A DNA stretch of 64,000 nucleotides, taken from Hemibagrus wyckioides. Taxonomy: Eukaryota > Chordata > Actinopteri > Siluriformes > Bagridae. Under the pieces are notes generated by a model. The model searched no databases, was not told the DNA's origin, and was given only the letters and a program-made list of their open reading frames with translations. The DNA is taken from positions 18,532,352 to 18,596,351 of the forward strand of contig NC_080720.1 in NCBI RefSeq assembly GCF_019097595.1, written 5' to 3'. The position numbers and the translations under genes were made by a program. This document shows positions 1 through 10,835 of this stretch, piece by piece. Numbering within the stretch: the first letter of the stretch is position 1; each line of letters opens with the position of its first letter.

Positions 1-580
1 ATAAGTGTCAATGGGACAGACGAGTGTCACTGGGGATAAACTTGTTTTAACTTACCGTGTATTTACATGTGCATTCAAAGCAGCAACACGTCAAACTCCT
101 TGGTTATACACTGAGCTTCGACACCGATTGATTAAAATGTTCGCTAAAGCTCTGTTTGATTTGTCCGTCTAGTTTGGCTAGCGTTAGCGCTCGAACACCG
201 GACCATTAACTTATCGCTAGCTTCTTACAGCCTGCGAGAAATTCCTAGTCATAAATGCCGGTGTGCAGGTGTTTCATTCAGAGAGCTAACCGCGTTCAGC
301 ACGTATGTGCGTGTATGTTTAATCACCGAATAGCAGCCTGCGCTGTCAAAATGCAGCTCGTGCACACCAGCTCGCTGTGTGAGTCTCACTGAGTGTCGGT
401 CTCTGCCTAAATCCCGTTAGCTAAGCGCGCTAGTCCTCAGCGGTTAGTTAATGCTGTTAGAGCCACTATTCCACATCTAGCTTAGCTTAGCTTAACTACT
501 TAGCTTAGCTCGCTTCACATCTCCAGCGCCGTCAGACGCGCTGTATGACAGAGCGCACTTTCACTTCACACAAATCCGCT
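1..580. promoter_or_regulatory. CpG-dense edge region, probable promoter or 5' region of a gene left of the window
   Basis: By eye this stretch holds roughly three dozen CpG dinucleotides, far more than the CpG-poor intergenic DNA that follows. It also carries short AGCTTAG-type tandem motifs near 475-510. No convincing ORF or splice structure is visible. CpG clustering of this kind normally marks vertebrate promoters. A gene starting here and running leftwards (minus strand) is the simplest reading. In human the gene next to INHBC is R3HDM2, but nothing here identifies that gene. Confidence 0.4.
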
Positions 581-584
581 ATGA

Positions 585-660
585 TCACACATACATACAC
601 ACATACATACACATACATACATACATACACATACATACACATACATACATACATACACAT

Positions 661-695
<35 letters not shown>

Positions 696-707
696 CACAT
701 ACACAAC
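585..707. repeat. Compound microsatellite (ACAT)n/(AC)n/(AT)n
   Basis: The stretch is CATA/ACATAC tetranucleotide units, then an AC run, then an AT run at about 672-694, ending in ACAC/CATAC units. It is simple sequence only. Confidence 0.9.
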
Positions 708-891
708 AGTAGCAATATCATGTCACCAAAATAAAAAAACCGCACAAGATGTTGATTAAGTGTAATAAAATGAAACGGGAGAGGAAATAAAAAGTAATTT
801 AGACAAAAGCCTGGCTTGATATGTGTGCTTTATATTGAATTAGTCTAATTTCTACTTTCTACTAATTGAAACTTTTCAAACTTCCACCTCA

Positions 892-895
892 AGGA

Positions 896-950
<55 letters not shown>

Positions 951-986
951 ACATCTATCTATCTATACATCCATCCATCCACCCAA

Positions 987-1066
<80 letters not shown>

Positions 1067-1082
1067 ACATCCATCCACCCAA

Positions 1083-1170
<88 letters not shown>

Positions 1171-1198
1171 ACATCCATCCATCCATCCATCCACCCAA

Positions 1199-1292
<94 letters not shown>

Positions 1293-1295
1293 GTC
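892..1295. repeat. Long (ATCT)n tetranucleotide array with spaced ATCC interruptions
   Basis: About 400 bp of ATCT units are broken three times by a block of the type ACATCCATCC...ACCCAACT, near 965-990, 1068-1085 and 1170-1199. This gives a higher-order pattern of roughly 100-115 bp. The 180-residue open frame through it is an artefact of a stop-free 4-bp repeat. Confidence 0.93.
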
Positions 1296-1355
1296 TGTCA
1301 TTGTCATCTGAAGCCATTTCTCTTCATTTCCCATCAGTGAAGACATGGTTAACCA

Positions 1356-1560
1356 AGGATGGACTGGTATTACTCGATGCCTGTAAAAGGCCAAATCGCA
1401 GTAGCTAGATGGCTGATTCACAACATCTCCGACATGGCAGATCTTTTGGGGTCACATTATGAAGTGGTTAGTTCCTACCAAAAGTGGTTCACAGAAGGAC
1501 AACCGATGAACCAGCTTAAGCCCCACAGTAGGAACACAATGCAAAAAAGACAGTGCTCCT
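1356..1560 (+). mobile_element. Tc1-like transposase N-terminal relic
   Basis: The plus-strand frame starting near 1359 reads [20 protein letters not shown] followed by VVSSYQKWFTEGQP. This matches the paired-type helix-turn-helix DNA-binding domain at the N-terminus of fish Tc1-like transposases (KGQIV.ARRLG.SIS..A.L...VVS.YQKW..EGQ). Only about 55 residues remain; the catalytic DDE part is absent, so the fragment is dead. It starts right after the ATCT array. Confidence 0.75.
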
Positions 1561-1784
1561 TTAATTAATAAGATGCAAAATTTTTTTTCCCCCAATACTT
1601 TATATGTCCTCCTATGCCCACACTCCCACCTCCATGCTTCACAGTCATGATTATGCATTCAGTGTGGTCAGGTTCACTGCAGTTCTGATTAGTGTTACTG
1701 TGGCTTGTTTTATACCTACTGATTACTTCTGCAGCTCTATTTTGCTATTGGTACAGTTTGATATTGGTATTTTGGTAACTGTAT

Positions 1785-1976
1785 TAAGGTATTGGTTAAG
1801 GTGTTGGACCACTGTTTGGAAGGTGGTGAGCTCAAATCCCAGGTCCACCAAGCGTCCAACCCTGGACCCCTGAGCAAGGCCCTTAACCCTCAATTGCTCA
1901 GTTGTATAAAATGAGATAAATAAAATGTAATGTGCTCTGGATGAGGGCGTCTGCTAAATGCCATAAATGTAAAAGT
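1785..1976 (+). mobile_element. tRNA-derived SINE
   Basis: The 5' part has a tRNA-like head: an A-box-like TTGGTTAAGGTGTTGG and a B-box-like GAGCTCAAATCCC, followed by a body with CCTGAGCAAGGCCCTTAACCC. The 3' part ends in GGGCGTCTGCTAAATGCC and ATAAATGTAAA, a tail shared by abundant teleost SINEs. It is not a functional tRNA gene. No clear target-site duplication was found by eye. Confidence 0.7.
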
Positions 1977-2329
1977 AGTTCAACTGCTTTTTTGTTGTTC
2001 ACTGATTCTCCTGTATCGTTTTCCATCTTTCCAGCAATCAAATTTTTCAATTCCTCTTACAATTCCTTTCATGTGGAGCCATGATGCAGACAAAACTGGA
2101 GATGTTCTGTTGATTAAAGATTTTTATAGACATTTTATTACCATGCTTATACAAGTTTGAAATCACAGGTATACTCAATTTTGTTTCAGTGAGCACAGGA
2201 TTTCTAACTTGTGCGTCATCACAAGTGTATTCACTTTCGTTGCATTGGGTTTCTACTTGGAGGCCTGAATATTAAACATAGTCTTTCTAAAGTATTTGCT
2301 TTTGATTATGCATGAGGAAATACTAACAT

Positions 2330-2984
2330 ACACTAACTGGCCATTTTAAAAGGTACTCCTGCTCATCAGTGCAGTTATGCAACCAGTTGCAGAAGCACAA
2401 AGCAGAAAATGCAGGTCAAGAGCTACAGTTAATCTTCACCTAAAACATCACAAAGGGGAAAAATGTGATCTCAGGACTTTGGCTTTGTGGCGTGGTTGTT
2501 GGAAAAAGACCAGGTGAGGTTTTCCCAATCTCTGACTATCCGGTTTTGGTGAGCATGTGCCCTTTATAGCCCTAGATTCCTGTTTGTGGTTGACAGGAGT
2601 GGAACCTGATTTGGTTTTCTTTGCTGCTGCTGTCAAGTTTGTGCTTTCTGAGATGCTTTTCTGCTCACCAAGCTTATAAAAAATGGTTATTTGAGTTAGT
2701 ATAGCCTTCCTGTCTCACCATTCTGCTCTGATCTCAACACCAACAAGGAGTTTCTGTCCACATAACTGCTGCACATTGGATGTTTATTGTTTGTTTGTTT
2801 TTCACACCATCCTGTATACACTCTAGAGACTGTTGTGATTGAAAAATCACAGTTTACTAGCTTTTCAAATACTCAAACCAGCCAATCTGACACCAACAAC
2901 CATGCAGTGGGCAAAGTCCAGGGATCATGTTATTTCCACATTCTGAGGTTTGATATGAACATTAACTGAAGCTCTTGACCTGTA
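2330..2984. mobile_element. Two Tc1-like fragments joined tail to tail
   Basis: From 2330 the plus strand starts with the terminus of a common fish Tc1-like family (CACTAACTGGCCATTTTAAA, normally CTGGCCACTTTATTAGG). It continues through the leader GTCAAGAGCTACAGTTAAT and the first transposase codons to about 2503. From there to 2984 the same family is on the minus strand. The rightmost part (TTAACTGAAGCTCTTGACC) is the leader again, inverted. Inner parts match transposase coding sequence (CTCACCAAAACCGGA, AGGTTCCACTCCTGTC on the minus strand). Both outer ends are therefore the same, 5', end of the element. Reading frames are broken. Confidence 0.65.
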
Positions 2985-2989
2985 AGTGT

Positions 2990-3595
2990 ATATAATAGAT
3001 TTATAGATTCATTCATGTATTGATTTATCTAACATGAACTGTATGATGAATAGAGAAGTGTGATGGACTCACTTTACTTTTCTTTATTAAGTATCCAGGG
3101 TAGCAGTAGAAATATCTATTCTGTGGCAGTTGATAAACAACTGTGTTAAATTTTATACCTTAGTTAAAATGCCATTAGAAATATTACGGCCTTTAGATAG
3201 TGACTATTTTTTGCTAATTTTATGCAGGAAGAAACATACGACAGTGAATTTAGCGGGACAGCTATAATAAACCGTTGCCACAGATAGATGAGAAATCACA
3301 CTTTATTGTTCTGTTTCGGTATTCTTTTAACTAAAGTGCTGTATTGGCTAAAATGATTTTAGAAGGTTGAAATTCTCATCCAGACACCAGGTGATCTGTA
3401 GCACTACAGAGAGAGTTGAGGTGATGCAATCTATATCAATTTCCTACACACAGCTGGAAAGCATAGTCTAACAAAAAGTTGTTGGAGAGATTTTTGTTAG
3501 TTTCTTTGTTTTTGTTCTGTTTTTTGGCTAAAATAAATATGAATTGTTCTTTTTTTCCTATTTTCATAAAACGTCTACTGTTTGGGTGTAAAAAA
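2990..3595. other. Unremarkable AT-rich intergenic DNA
   Basis: No coding potential, RNA or recognisable repeat was seen here. Confidence 0.6.

Positions 3596-3662
<67 letters not shown>
3596..3662. repeat. (TTA)n trinucleotide microsatellite
   Basis: About 22 uninterrupted TTA units. The ORF through it is low-complexity. Confidence 0.93.
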
Positions 3663-3664
<2 letters not shown>

Positions 3665-3902
3665 TTCTGTATTATTTGAATTTTCCGATTTATTATATTA
3701 TTTGCATATGAGCCATATCACTGATGTGTGCCAGGATCCATGATATCTCATAGAATAATAATAATCTGTAAAGACAAACAGCAAAACTGTAAGGAACAGC
3801 AATTTCCAAATATTATATATTTTTTATACTTGTGTTTATTACATACCAAAATATTATATGAATTATAAATTAGAATATAGGAGGAAGCTGACTTCAACAT
3901 TC

Positions 3903-4420
3903 ACACCAATCAGGCATAACATTATGACCACCTGCCTAATATTGTGCTGCTGGCAAACCAGCCCAGACCCATCAAGGCATGGACTCCACTAGATCCCTGA
4001 AGGTGTGCTGTTGGATCTGGCACCAAGATGTTAGCAGCAGATCTTTTAAGTCCTGTAGGTTGCAGGGTGGGGTCTCCAAGGGCCCCACCTCACAACTTAC
4101 ATGACATAAAGGATACTTACAGGACTTAAAGGATACTCTTGATAGATACTGACCACTGCAGACCGGGAACACCCCACAAGAGCTGCAGTTTTGGAGATGC
4201 TCTGATCCAGTCGTCTAGCCATCACAATTCGGCCCTTGTCAAACTCGCTCACATCCTTACACTTGCCCATTTTTCATGCTTTTAACACATCAGTTTTGAG
4301 GACAAAATGTTCACTTGCTGCCTAATATATCCCACCCACTAACAGGTGCCATGATGAGGAGATAATCAGTGTTCTTCACTTCACCTGTCACTGCTCATAA
4401 TGTTATGCCTGATCGGTGTA
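3903..4420 (-). mobile_element. Internally deleted Tc1-like transposon with both terminal inverted repeats
   Basis: The two ends are inverted copies, CAGGCATAACATTATGA at the left and its complement TCATAATGTTATGCCTG at the right, next to a TA dinucleotide. On the minus strand the 5' part encodes the start of a Tc1-like transposase (ATGGGCAAGTGTAAGGATG, then GAATTGTGATGGCTAGACG). After a junction near 4100-4150 the sequence jumps to the 3' end (AACATCTTGGTGCCAGATCC, AGGGATCTAGTGGAGTCCAT). Most of the transposase is missing and a short AGGACTTAAAGGATA stretch is duplicated at the join. It is a non-autonomous deletion derivative. Confidence 0.8.
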
Positions 4421-6050
4421 ACTAAGAGTTAAGCCACATTTCCATATGTTTGTGTCCCTGTTGTTTTCCTGGAGCACAAACACTTTTCAAAACCCCACAG
4501 TAGGTGGCATAAAAGACCATTTTATATGTCATATGTATGCAGTGTCAAACCAAAACAAACTAGCGAACCAAAAGGATAAAATTTTATTAGATTCAGTTTA
4601 TGCAAATTGCATTATAGATGTGAAAGCACCCTAAAGAGCTTTGTTTCGGATGTTTCACAGATTTCATCTTGACCTAAACTTCTTTGTACTTCTGTGTAGC
4701 TCCACCTTGTGGTCTTTTCTTGTTTTTACAGACGTTCAAATAGCATTGTAAACATGTTGTTGGACTGCAGGCTATTTTCTTGAAATGTGTATCTATGTAA
4801 ATGTCTGTGCTGAACGTTTGGACATGTTTGATTCTCCTGTTTTTTATTCTAATATGATTTATTTGTTTTTATATGGAAGAACATGGCATGTATTCTTTAT
4901 TTCTGTGTTGTGTGTTTACATCATCCTTCTGTGAAATTCATATAGCACCAAGGTTTTGATGCTTGTACTTTAGAAATGAACTCATAATGCACTTCATAAG
5001 ACACAGTGACATCTTCTTGAGGCATCTGGATCACCAACGTCTTCCTTGAAAGGACTTCATAGCTTTCCATGACTTGGCATTGTCTTCACAATGTGATTAA
5101 TTCACTTCATCACCTACTAAAGGAGTTCTTTGTGAGCTATGAGCTATATGTGTCTACACAGTTGTGCCTAATAAATATTAACATCACAGAAAAATGTAAT
5201 TGATTTCATTTTAATGCTTATACCTTTTTGGTTTTTTTTATTTAAAAAAAGTCAAATTTTTAATCATTTAAAATAAAATAACAGAAAGTATAATCAGCTG
5301 ATTCAACTTTGGTCACATCTACTGTAAGTATACTGTGTTATCATTAATAGTAATTTTGATGAATAGACAATTAAAATGACATCATAGTCAAGACATCTTC
5401 CAGATGGTTCATTTCCACAGATATATTTGAAGGCTAATGGTTCTCTTAGTTGGAAGGTTCTTGTGACCTTTGCTCCACAGTCAACAGCGTGCATATGAGG
5501 CCACCTGTAAAATCCTGATCTGCTCTTGTTCAGTCCAAGGTACAGGTTAACTCACTACTGCATGATTGCATGATTCAAGTGTTTGTGTTACAAAAAGGCA
5601 CAAAAAAAAGATTATTACCGGAATGTACAATCTCAGAAAAATTCTATTAACCTATAGCTTTTTTTTTGCAGCTGAGATGATTTCTTAATCTTTTGTACAT
5701 TTAATATGTATCTTTCACCTGGAAATGTGGATATAATGATTTAAGGTACATAAATGGGCATAAATGTTTACTACATGCATCTTCCTGATGTGTACAAAAA
5801 GTGGACCATTTTAGGTACCACAACAACCAAAATGAAGTTATAGTTTCATACCATTTTTCTAACATTTGTATAGTTGAACATGGTTATTCTGAAAATCAGT
5901 GGATTTGTACAAAATCTATTCTTCCCCAAATCTTATTCTCACCTGACAAACTTGTTGATTTTGTATTACTTAGTGAAATGTGTTGTGGGCTGCTGGGCTG
6001 TCAATTTTTATATAATATATAATTATATAAAATAATTTAAATGAAATATG
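4421..6050. other. Intergenic DNA without recognisable content
   Basis: AT-rich sequence with short, unconvincing ORFs. No gene, RNA or familiar repeat was recognised. Confidence 0.55.
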
Positions 6051-6053
6051 TTA

Positions 6054-6054
<1 letters not shown>

Positions 6055-6088
<34 letters not shown>

Positions 6089-6243
6089 CTCTCTTTCTAG
6101 GGTTAAAATTCTTACCACTATGAAGTTCTGATAAAGGTGAGGTTACTAGACCTTTAGTATTTTCCTGAAAATGTCTGTTTGCTTCTGTTAATAGATGGTC
6201 CTGCAGGTACACAAAGGTTTTTTTGGTGTGTGTGTGTGTGTGT
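6055..6243. repeat. (CT)n and (GT)n microsatellites
   Basis: A CT run lies at about 6057-6094 and a GT run at about 6226-6244, with non-repeat sequence between them. Confidence 0.85.
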
Positions 6244-6875
6244 GCTGGGTTGGGGTGGGGTAGGGGATTCTCTGTGTCTCTGATCAGCTTCAGTGGAAAA
6301 TGGAAAATGTACACGTATGTTATTAATAGATATCCTGAGATATTGTAGATTTCTTCTGGTTATCCATCGAATTTGATTTCTATAGTTTAAATAAAAGCAC
6401 ACATGCAAAACACTTGACCTGTTGCTCTCGTGTCTCAGATTGGTTGCACCTCCAAGATCCCACTGCTAGGCGGCGACTAGGCTTTTTTGTAAAATTGGGC
6501 TAATAGTTCATTATTCATTAAACATTCATTATTTTTAAACAGAACAACCTGAGATATATAATTACACTTAACTGTGCGACACTTAAGGTTTACTATACGT
6601 GTAACTTTACATGTGGAATGCACTTTGTGCAAAGAAAAAAGCATATTTATGGTGTTTAAGTCACAGTTTCAACAACAAACTGTTCATACAAAAATAGCTA
6701 CCTCCATTCAGCGACCCTGAAACCGTTAGATTTGGTCTATTCTTTCCCATGGAGGTGAACAGCCGATTGCGTGATATTTACAACACGTGCTTCCGCATGC
6801 TCTCGTGAAGTTGTCTGTTTGGTTTGAATGTGTGGCAGGATGGAGGTCATTGGGATAAAGATCATGAGCTCTGGA

Positions 6876-7131
<256 letters not shown>

Positions 7132-7264
7132 TGGTGATGCGCTGCCAGCATTTTGGCTGTCTAGTGTGGCACGTATACGGCACGTACTGTAGCCCTTCTG
7201 TTTGTTTCTTGTCAAATCCCATAGTAATAGTAACTTTTATTAAATGCCTTATGCAATAACAGCG

Positions 7265-7315
<51 letters not shown>

Positions 7316-7324
7316 ATATATACG
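7265..7324. repeat. (TC)n then (TG)n microsatellite with TATATATA end
   Basis: A CT run to about 7305 is followed by TGTGTGTG and TATATATA (about 7315-7322). The TATATATA could serve as a TATA-like element for inhbe, but it may be only simple sequence. Confidence 0.8.
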
Positions 7325-7344
7325 TGTGTGTGCGCTTGTCTGTG

Positions 7345-7569
7345 TGAGTACTCGTGTGCGTACGTGCGCGCCCGTTAGAGTGTCCTGCCTCGTTCATTGG
7401 TGCGCTCATTGGACGTGTCATAACTTTTGGTGGATTACCCCAGTTTTGCTCTGCCTCTGTCACAAACCGGCCTCCACATTCTTCGGCGCGTGACAGTCGC
7501 CTCTTAGCGACAGCATCACCTATTCTCTGCCCCATCATAGAGAATACTAAAAGTCAAAAAGACTCTACA
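7345..7569 (+). promoter_or_regulatory. Probable inhbe proximal promoter / 5' UTR
   Basis: The region between the TATATATA motif and the inhbe start codon is CpG-rich. It contains two copies of TCATTGG (inverted CCAAT boxes) at 7394-7400 and 7406-7412. The second runs straight into GACGTG (7412-7417), an ACGT-core motif bound by bZIP factors. The transcription start cannot be placed from sequence alone, so the split between promoter and 5' UTR is open. Confidence 0.45.
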
Positions 7570-7981
7570 ATGTGGTCAGCTTCGGCACCAATCTCTTTTG
7601 TCTATCCAGTCATCTGGGCATACCTTTGTGGCGATGGGTGGCGCGGTATTGCGCTCACTTCGCTCGTGCTGCTGGGCGCACTCGTGCCTGAAGGACTGGG
7701 AGCGGTGACTGGCTGCACGACATGCGGCGTTCAACAGATGGACAAGGGTTCGGAGGAGCAGTTCCTCATCGAACTTGCCAAAAAGCAGATTCTCAGCAAA
7801 CTTCACCTGAGGGAGAGACCCAACATCACGCAGACGCTGCCCCGTGCCGCCCTCGCCACTGCTCTGCGCAAGCTGCATGCGGGACGCGTGAGAGCGGACG
7901 GAACAGTGGAGCTGGACAACAACCTGGCGAGCGCACAGCACACAGACCAGGCGTACGAGATCGTCAGCTTTGCAAATATGG
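7570..7981 (+). CDS. inhbe: inhbe coding exon 1
   Basis: Encodes residues 1-137 and the first base of codon 138: signal segment and N-terminal prodomain up to SFANM. The donor G|GTAAGG lies at 7981/7982. The exon is noticeably richer in CpG than exon 2. Confidence 0.92.
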
Positions 7982-9436
7982 GTAAGGAGTTTAGTTTAGA
8001 AATCAGCATAACATTAGTAGCTACTACTAATACTAAAACCAATACTAGTTAGTGTGTCAGTATGTCAGTAGTGTTTCCGACACAGCTATACACTTTTGAT
8101 TTTAAGGTTTCTTGAAGGATCGTTTAGTTTCTTTTAAACCCCGTGTTGCAAAAGTATTTTAACAGTTTCTAATAAATAAATACATTTATGCACAGATTTG
8201 TATAATTTAGTTGGCATACTATTTATATAAACTATCAGTTACAGTAGTCGAATGTTCTGACATTCTCTACTAATGTAATACTGTTGTAGTAGACAATGTA
8301 TAATAGTTTGACATACAAGACCTTGTTCAGTGCAACCAAAAAGGTATTCTTCGAAGGATTCTGATAGAAAAACACTCAGCTGTAGAGACACAGATCAACA
8401 GTAAATAACAAAATGTCTAGTGCTGAATTGACTTCTGCTTAAATCTGTAATGTTCATGTAACTCAGTTCTGTGAAAAAAGAATGCTATAAATATTCACGC
8501 TGGTGATTTCCTTCTATATTTGTGAAAATAGCAAATCAACAAAATAAATCAATGCACTGCTTACTTCTCTTATTCCCTTCAAAACGTTTACCCTTACTCC
8601 CTTCCAAGTCACGTGAAGGTTCATCCATTTCTTGTCCTCTTACTCTTGCATGTGTTGCTCTCTTTCCAGATGATGTGGATTCCAGCGGTATCAACTCCAT
8701 CTTGTCCTTCCAGTTTCTGCAGGAGCAAGGTCGAAGCATCCAGGTGCTGCAGTCCTCCCTATGGGTCTATGTGCACCCAGCTAATAGTCCCTCCCCGGCT
8801 GGCCGTGTCTCTGCCCAGGTGTACTTGTCAAACACAAGCAATGGCAACCGCACGCTCCTGCTCCAACGCAGCATTGAGGTAGCACAGGGTGGTTGGCAGA
8901 TCTTTCCCATCACCCGCACCTTGCAGGCATTCCTGGATGGTGGGCAGCAAAGTTTGCAGCTGGAAGTGCACTGTGAAGTGGGAGGCCGAAACCTGTGCAG
9001 CCAGAGTGGTGTTGATGCATCTCAGAGGTCCTACCTGGTGGCACAGGTGAAGCTCCGTGATGATGACCCCAAGCACACAGTGAGCAAGCGCTCTCTGAGT
9101 TGTGGTGATGACGTCAGCGTCTGCTGCAAGAAGGACTTCTACATCAAGTTCCAAGACATCCAGTGGCAGGACTGGATCATCGCTCCTGAGGGCTACCATA
9201 TGAACTATTGTATGGGCCAGTGCCCGCAGCACCTGGCTGGCTCACCAGGCATCGCTTCCTCCTTCCATGCCACAGTGTTTAGCCAGCTAAAGGCCAATGG
9301 CATTCACACAGCTGTCTCATCCTGCTGTGTTCCCATCCAGAGGCGTCCACTCTCCATGGTCTATTTTAACTCACAACACAGCATTGTGAAGACTGATGTG
9401 CCTGACATGATTGTGGAGTCCTGTGGGTGCACATAA
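7570..9436 (+). CDS. inhbe: Inhibin/activin beta subunit, C/E type (two exons)
   Basis: Secreted TGF-beta-family ligand precursor; family members form disulfide-linked dimers that signal through activin receptors. Joining 7570-7981 to 8670-9436 (GT at 7982, AG at 8668, phase 1) gives 392 residues. Seen: hydrophobic signal segment at about 26-45; CTTC; prodomain motif IELAKKQILSKLHL (about 68-81); NXS/T sites at 85, 192 and 197; dibasic KR at 277-278; then a 114-residue mature domain with the nine family cysteines (CGDDVSVCC, NYCMGQC, SSCC, SCGC) and the motif PQHLAGSPGIA. The 114-residue length and HLAGSPGIA favour INHBE over INHBC. Tetrapods have both, so co-orthology is likely. Start chosen: A at -3 and signal segment directly after. 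An in-frame ATG at 7354 would add 72 unrelated residues. Confidence 0.93.
7982..8669 (+). other. inhbe intron 1
   Basis: A 688-bp AT-rich phase-1 intron with donor GTAAGG and acceptor CTCTTTCCAG. A single intron inside the prodomain is typical of inhibin beta genes. Confidence 0.9.
8670..9436 (+). CDS. inhbe: inhbe coding exon 2 (rest of prodomain and mature ligand)
   Basis: Encodes residues 138-392, starting DDVDSSGIN and ending ESCGCT followed by TAA. It contains the whole mature cysteine-knot domain, from SLSCGD after the KR dibasic site. ORFs on the other strand and in other frames here are shadows. Confidence 0.93.
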
Positions 9437-10835
9437 ACAAAATCGAAGTGTTAGAATCAAGTCCATGTTGCAAAAAGTCTCTTTTACCATAAATGTTCCT
9501 GAGATATCTTTTGAGATTATAAATACACATTCAAATACCCAAGGAAGCATTATATACAGTAATAGTATAAAGCAATGCAGCTGAACAGAATTTATAACCG
9601 ACTTTAGCAAATCGTCCTGTTCTTTATTCCCTTCAAAGCAAGATACATATAGCAATATTCTTAATGCATATAAAAATATATATTTGAAATACTGCTGAAA
9701 TTACACCTCTCTAGCAATTATAGGGAGGTTCCAAGACTTTTCACTGTACTGTTTGTTTAGTTTTCATCTGAGGCCACTGGCCTGACCTCTGCTTGGTTAC
9801 CCAATGAGATGGGTAAACATTTAATTATTGCCACATGCTAAAATGAAGGTCTAAGAAGACATTATGGTAAATGTGACACACTTATGTTTGCTTGCTATTG
9901 GAATGTAAGGCTTAGATATAAATTAGATTATGTCTAAATCTGCATATCCAGTCAAAACATGATATATGTTTTACCAAAGTTCTCAAAGCTTTTTAGGTAC
10001 TGTTTTGTTATGTAAAGCATTAGTAAATGATGTTTGTGTGTGTGAGTGTGTGTGTGTGTGTGTGTGTATGTGTGTGCACACGTGTGTTTGCTTGATATGT
10101 TTTATTCAAGTATATTAACTTAAGACTTTTCTTTAGACATGTTATTTTTGCATAGATATTGGTTAGATTTTGTTTATTTTAGGCAAACATTTTGAATTCA
10201 TGCTAAAATCCAAAGCAAAACCTTTTTACTGACCATGAAAGACAAAGCAGTCACTTAAACCAAAGCTTGCAACAAGTTGTCTTTTCATTGATTTTTAAAG
10301 CACTTCCTGTCCTAAAACATATTAACACGGGAATGTTTCAGGGTTATGGCATCATCATTTGCTTCATATTCCATGTTTACACTTCTCTTGATTTCACCAT
10401 CAGGGCCACAGAAAAAGAACAAAGTCTTTCTAATGCTAGGCTTATGTAACGTCTGCCTTTATAACTTTCATGTTTGAACTGAAAACATGTAAGATTTCCA
10501 GGAAAGCTTTTTCTTATTTGAGGCTGCACTTTATCTGTCAGAATTGAATCATTTAAATGCTTTTCTTTATTTTATTGTTTTTTAATAATTCACACATGTA
10601 TAAAATTTTGTTTTTCCATTTCCAGTAGTATTGGTAAATGCACCGTAACTTATGTATAAATGGCAATATTGTATGTTAAGTTCTCAGAAAAGTCATTTTT
10701 AATATAATTTATATAATTTTGTAACAATGTGTTATTTTCTTAAAGTGTTATATTTTGGAAATCTTGTACCATATAATGTAATTTTATTGATTTTTTTCTA
10801 TTTTAAAGAATAAATATTTTACTTATTAAAGCAAA
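9437..10835 (+). other. Probable inhbe 3' UTR with polyadenylation signal
   Basis: AT-rich non-coding sequence follows the stop codon. The first clear AATAAA is at 10809-10814, followed by T/GT-rich sequence, which would give a 3' UTR of about 1.4 kb. A GT microsatellite lies at about 10031-10083. Transcript evidence would be needed to fix the end. Confidence 0.5.

Noticed and set aside
585..1295. Regular repeats as a CRISPR array
   Set aside because: Units are 2-4 bp tandem repeats without unique spacers, in a vertebrate genome.
866..1408. 180-codon ORF with repeated SIYL
   Set aside because: It is a translation of the ATCT microsatellite. Only its end (from about 1356) touches real sequence, a Tc1 relic in another frame.
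8828..9232. 134-codon minus-strand ORF opposite inhbe
   Set aside because: Shadow of the inhbe exon 2 reading frame; no independent evidence.
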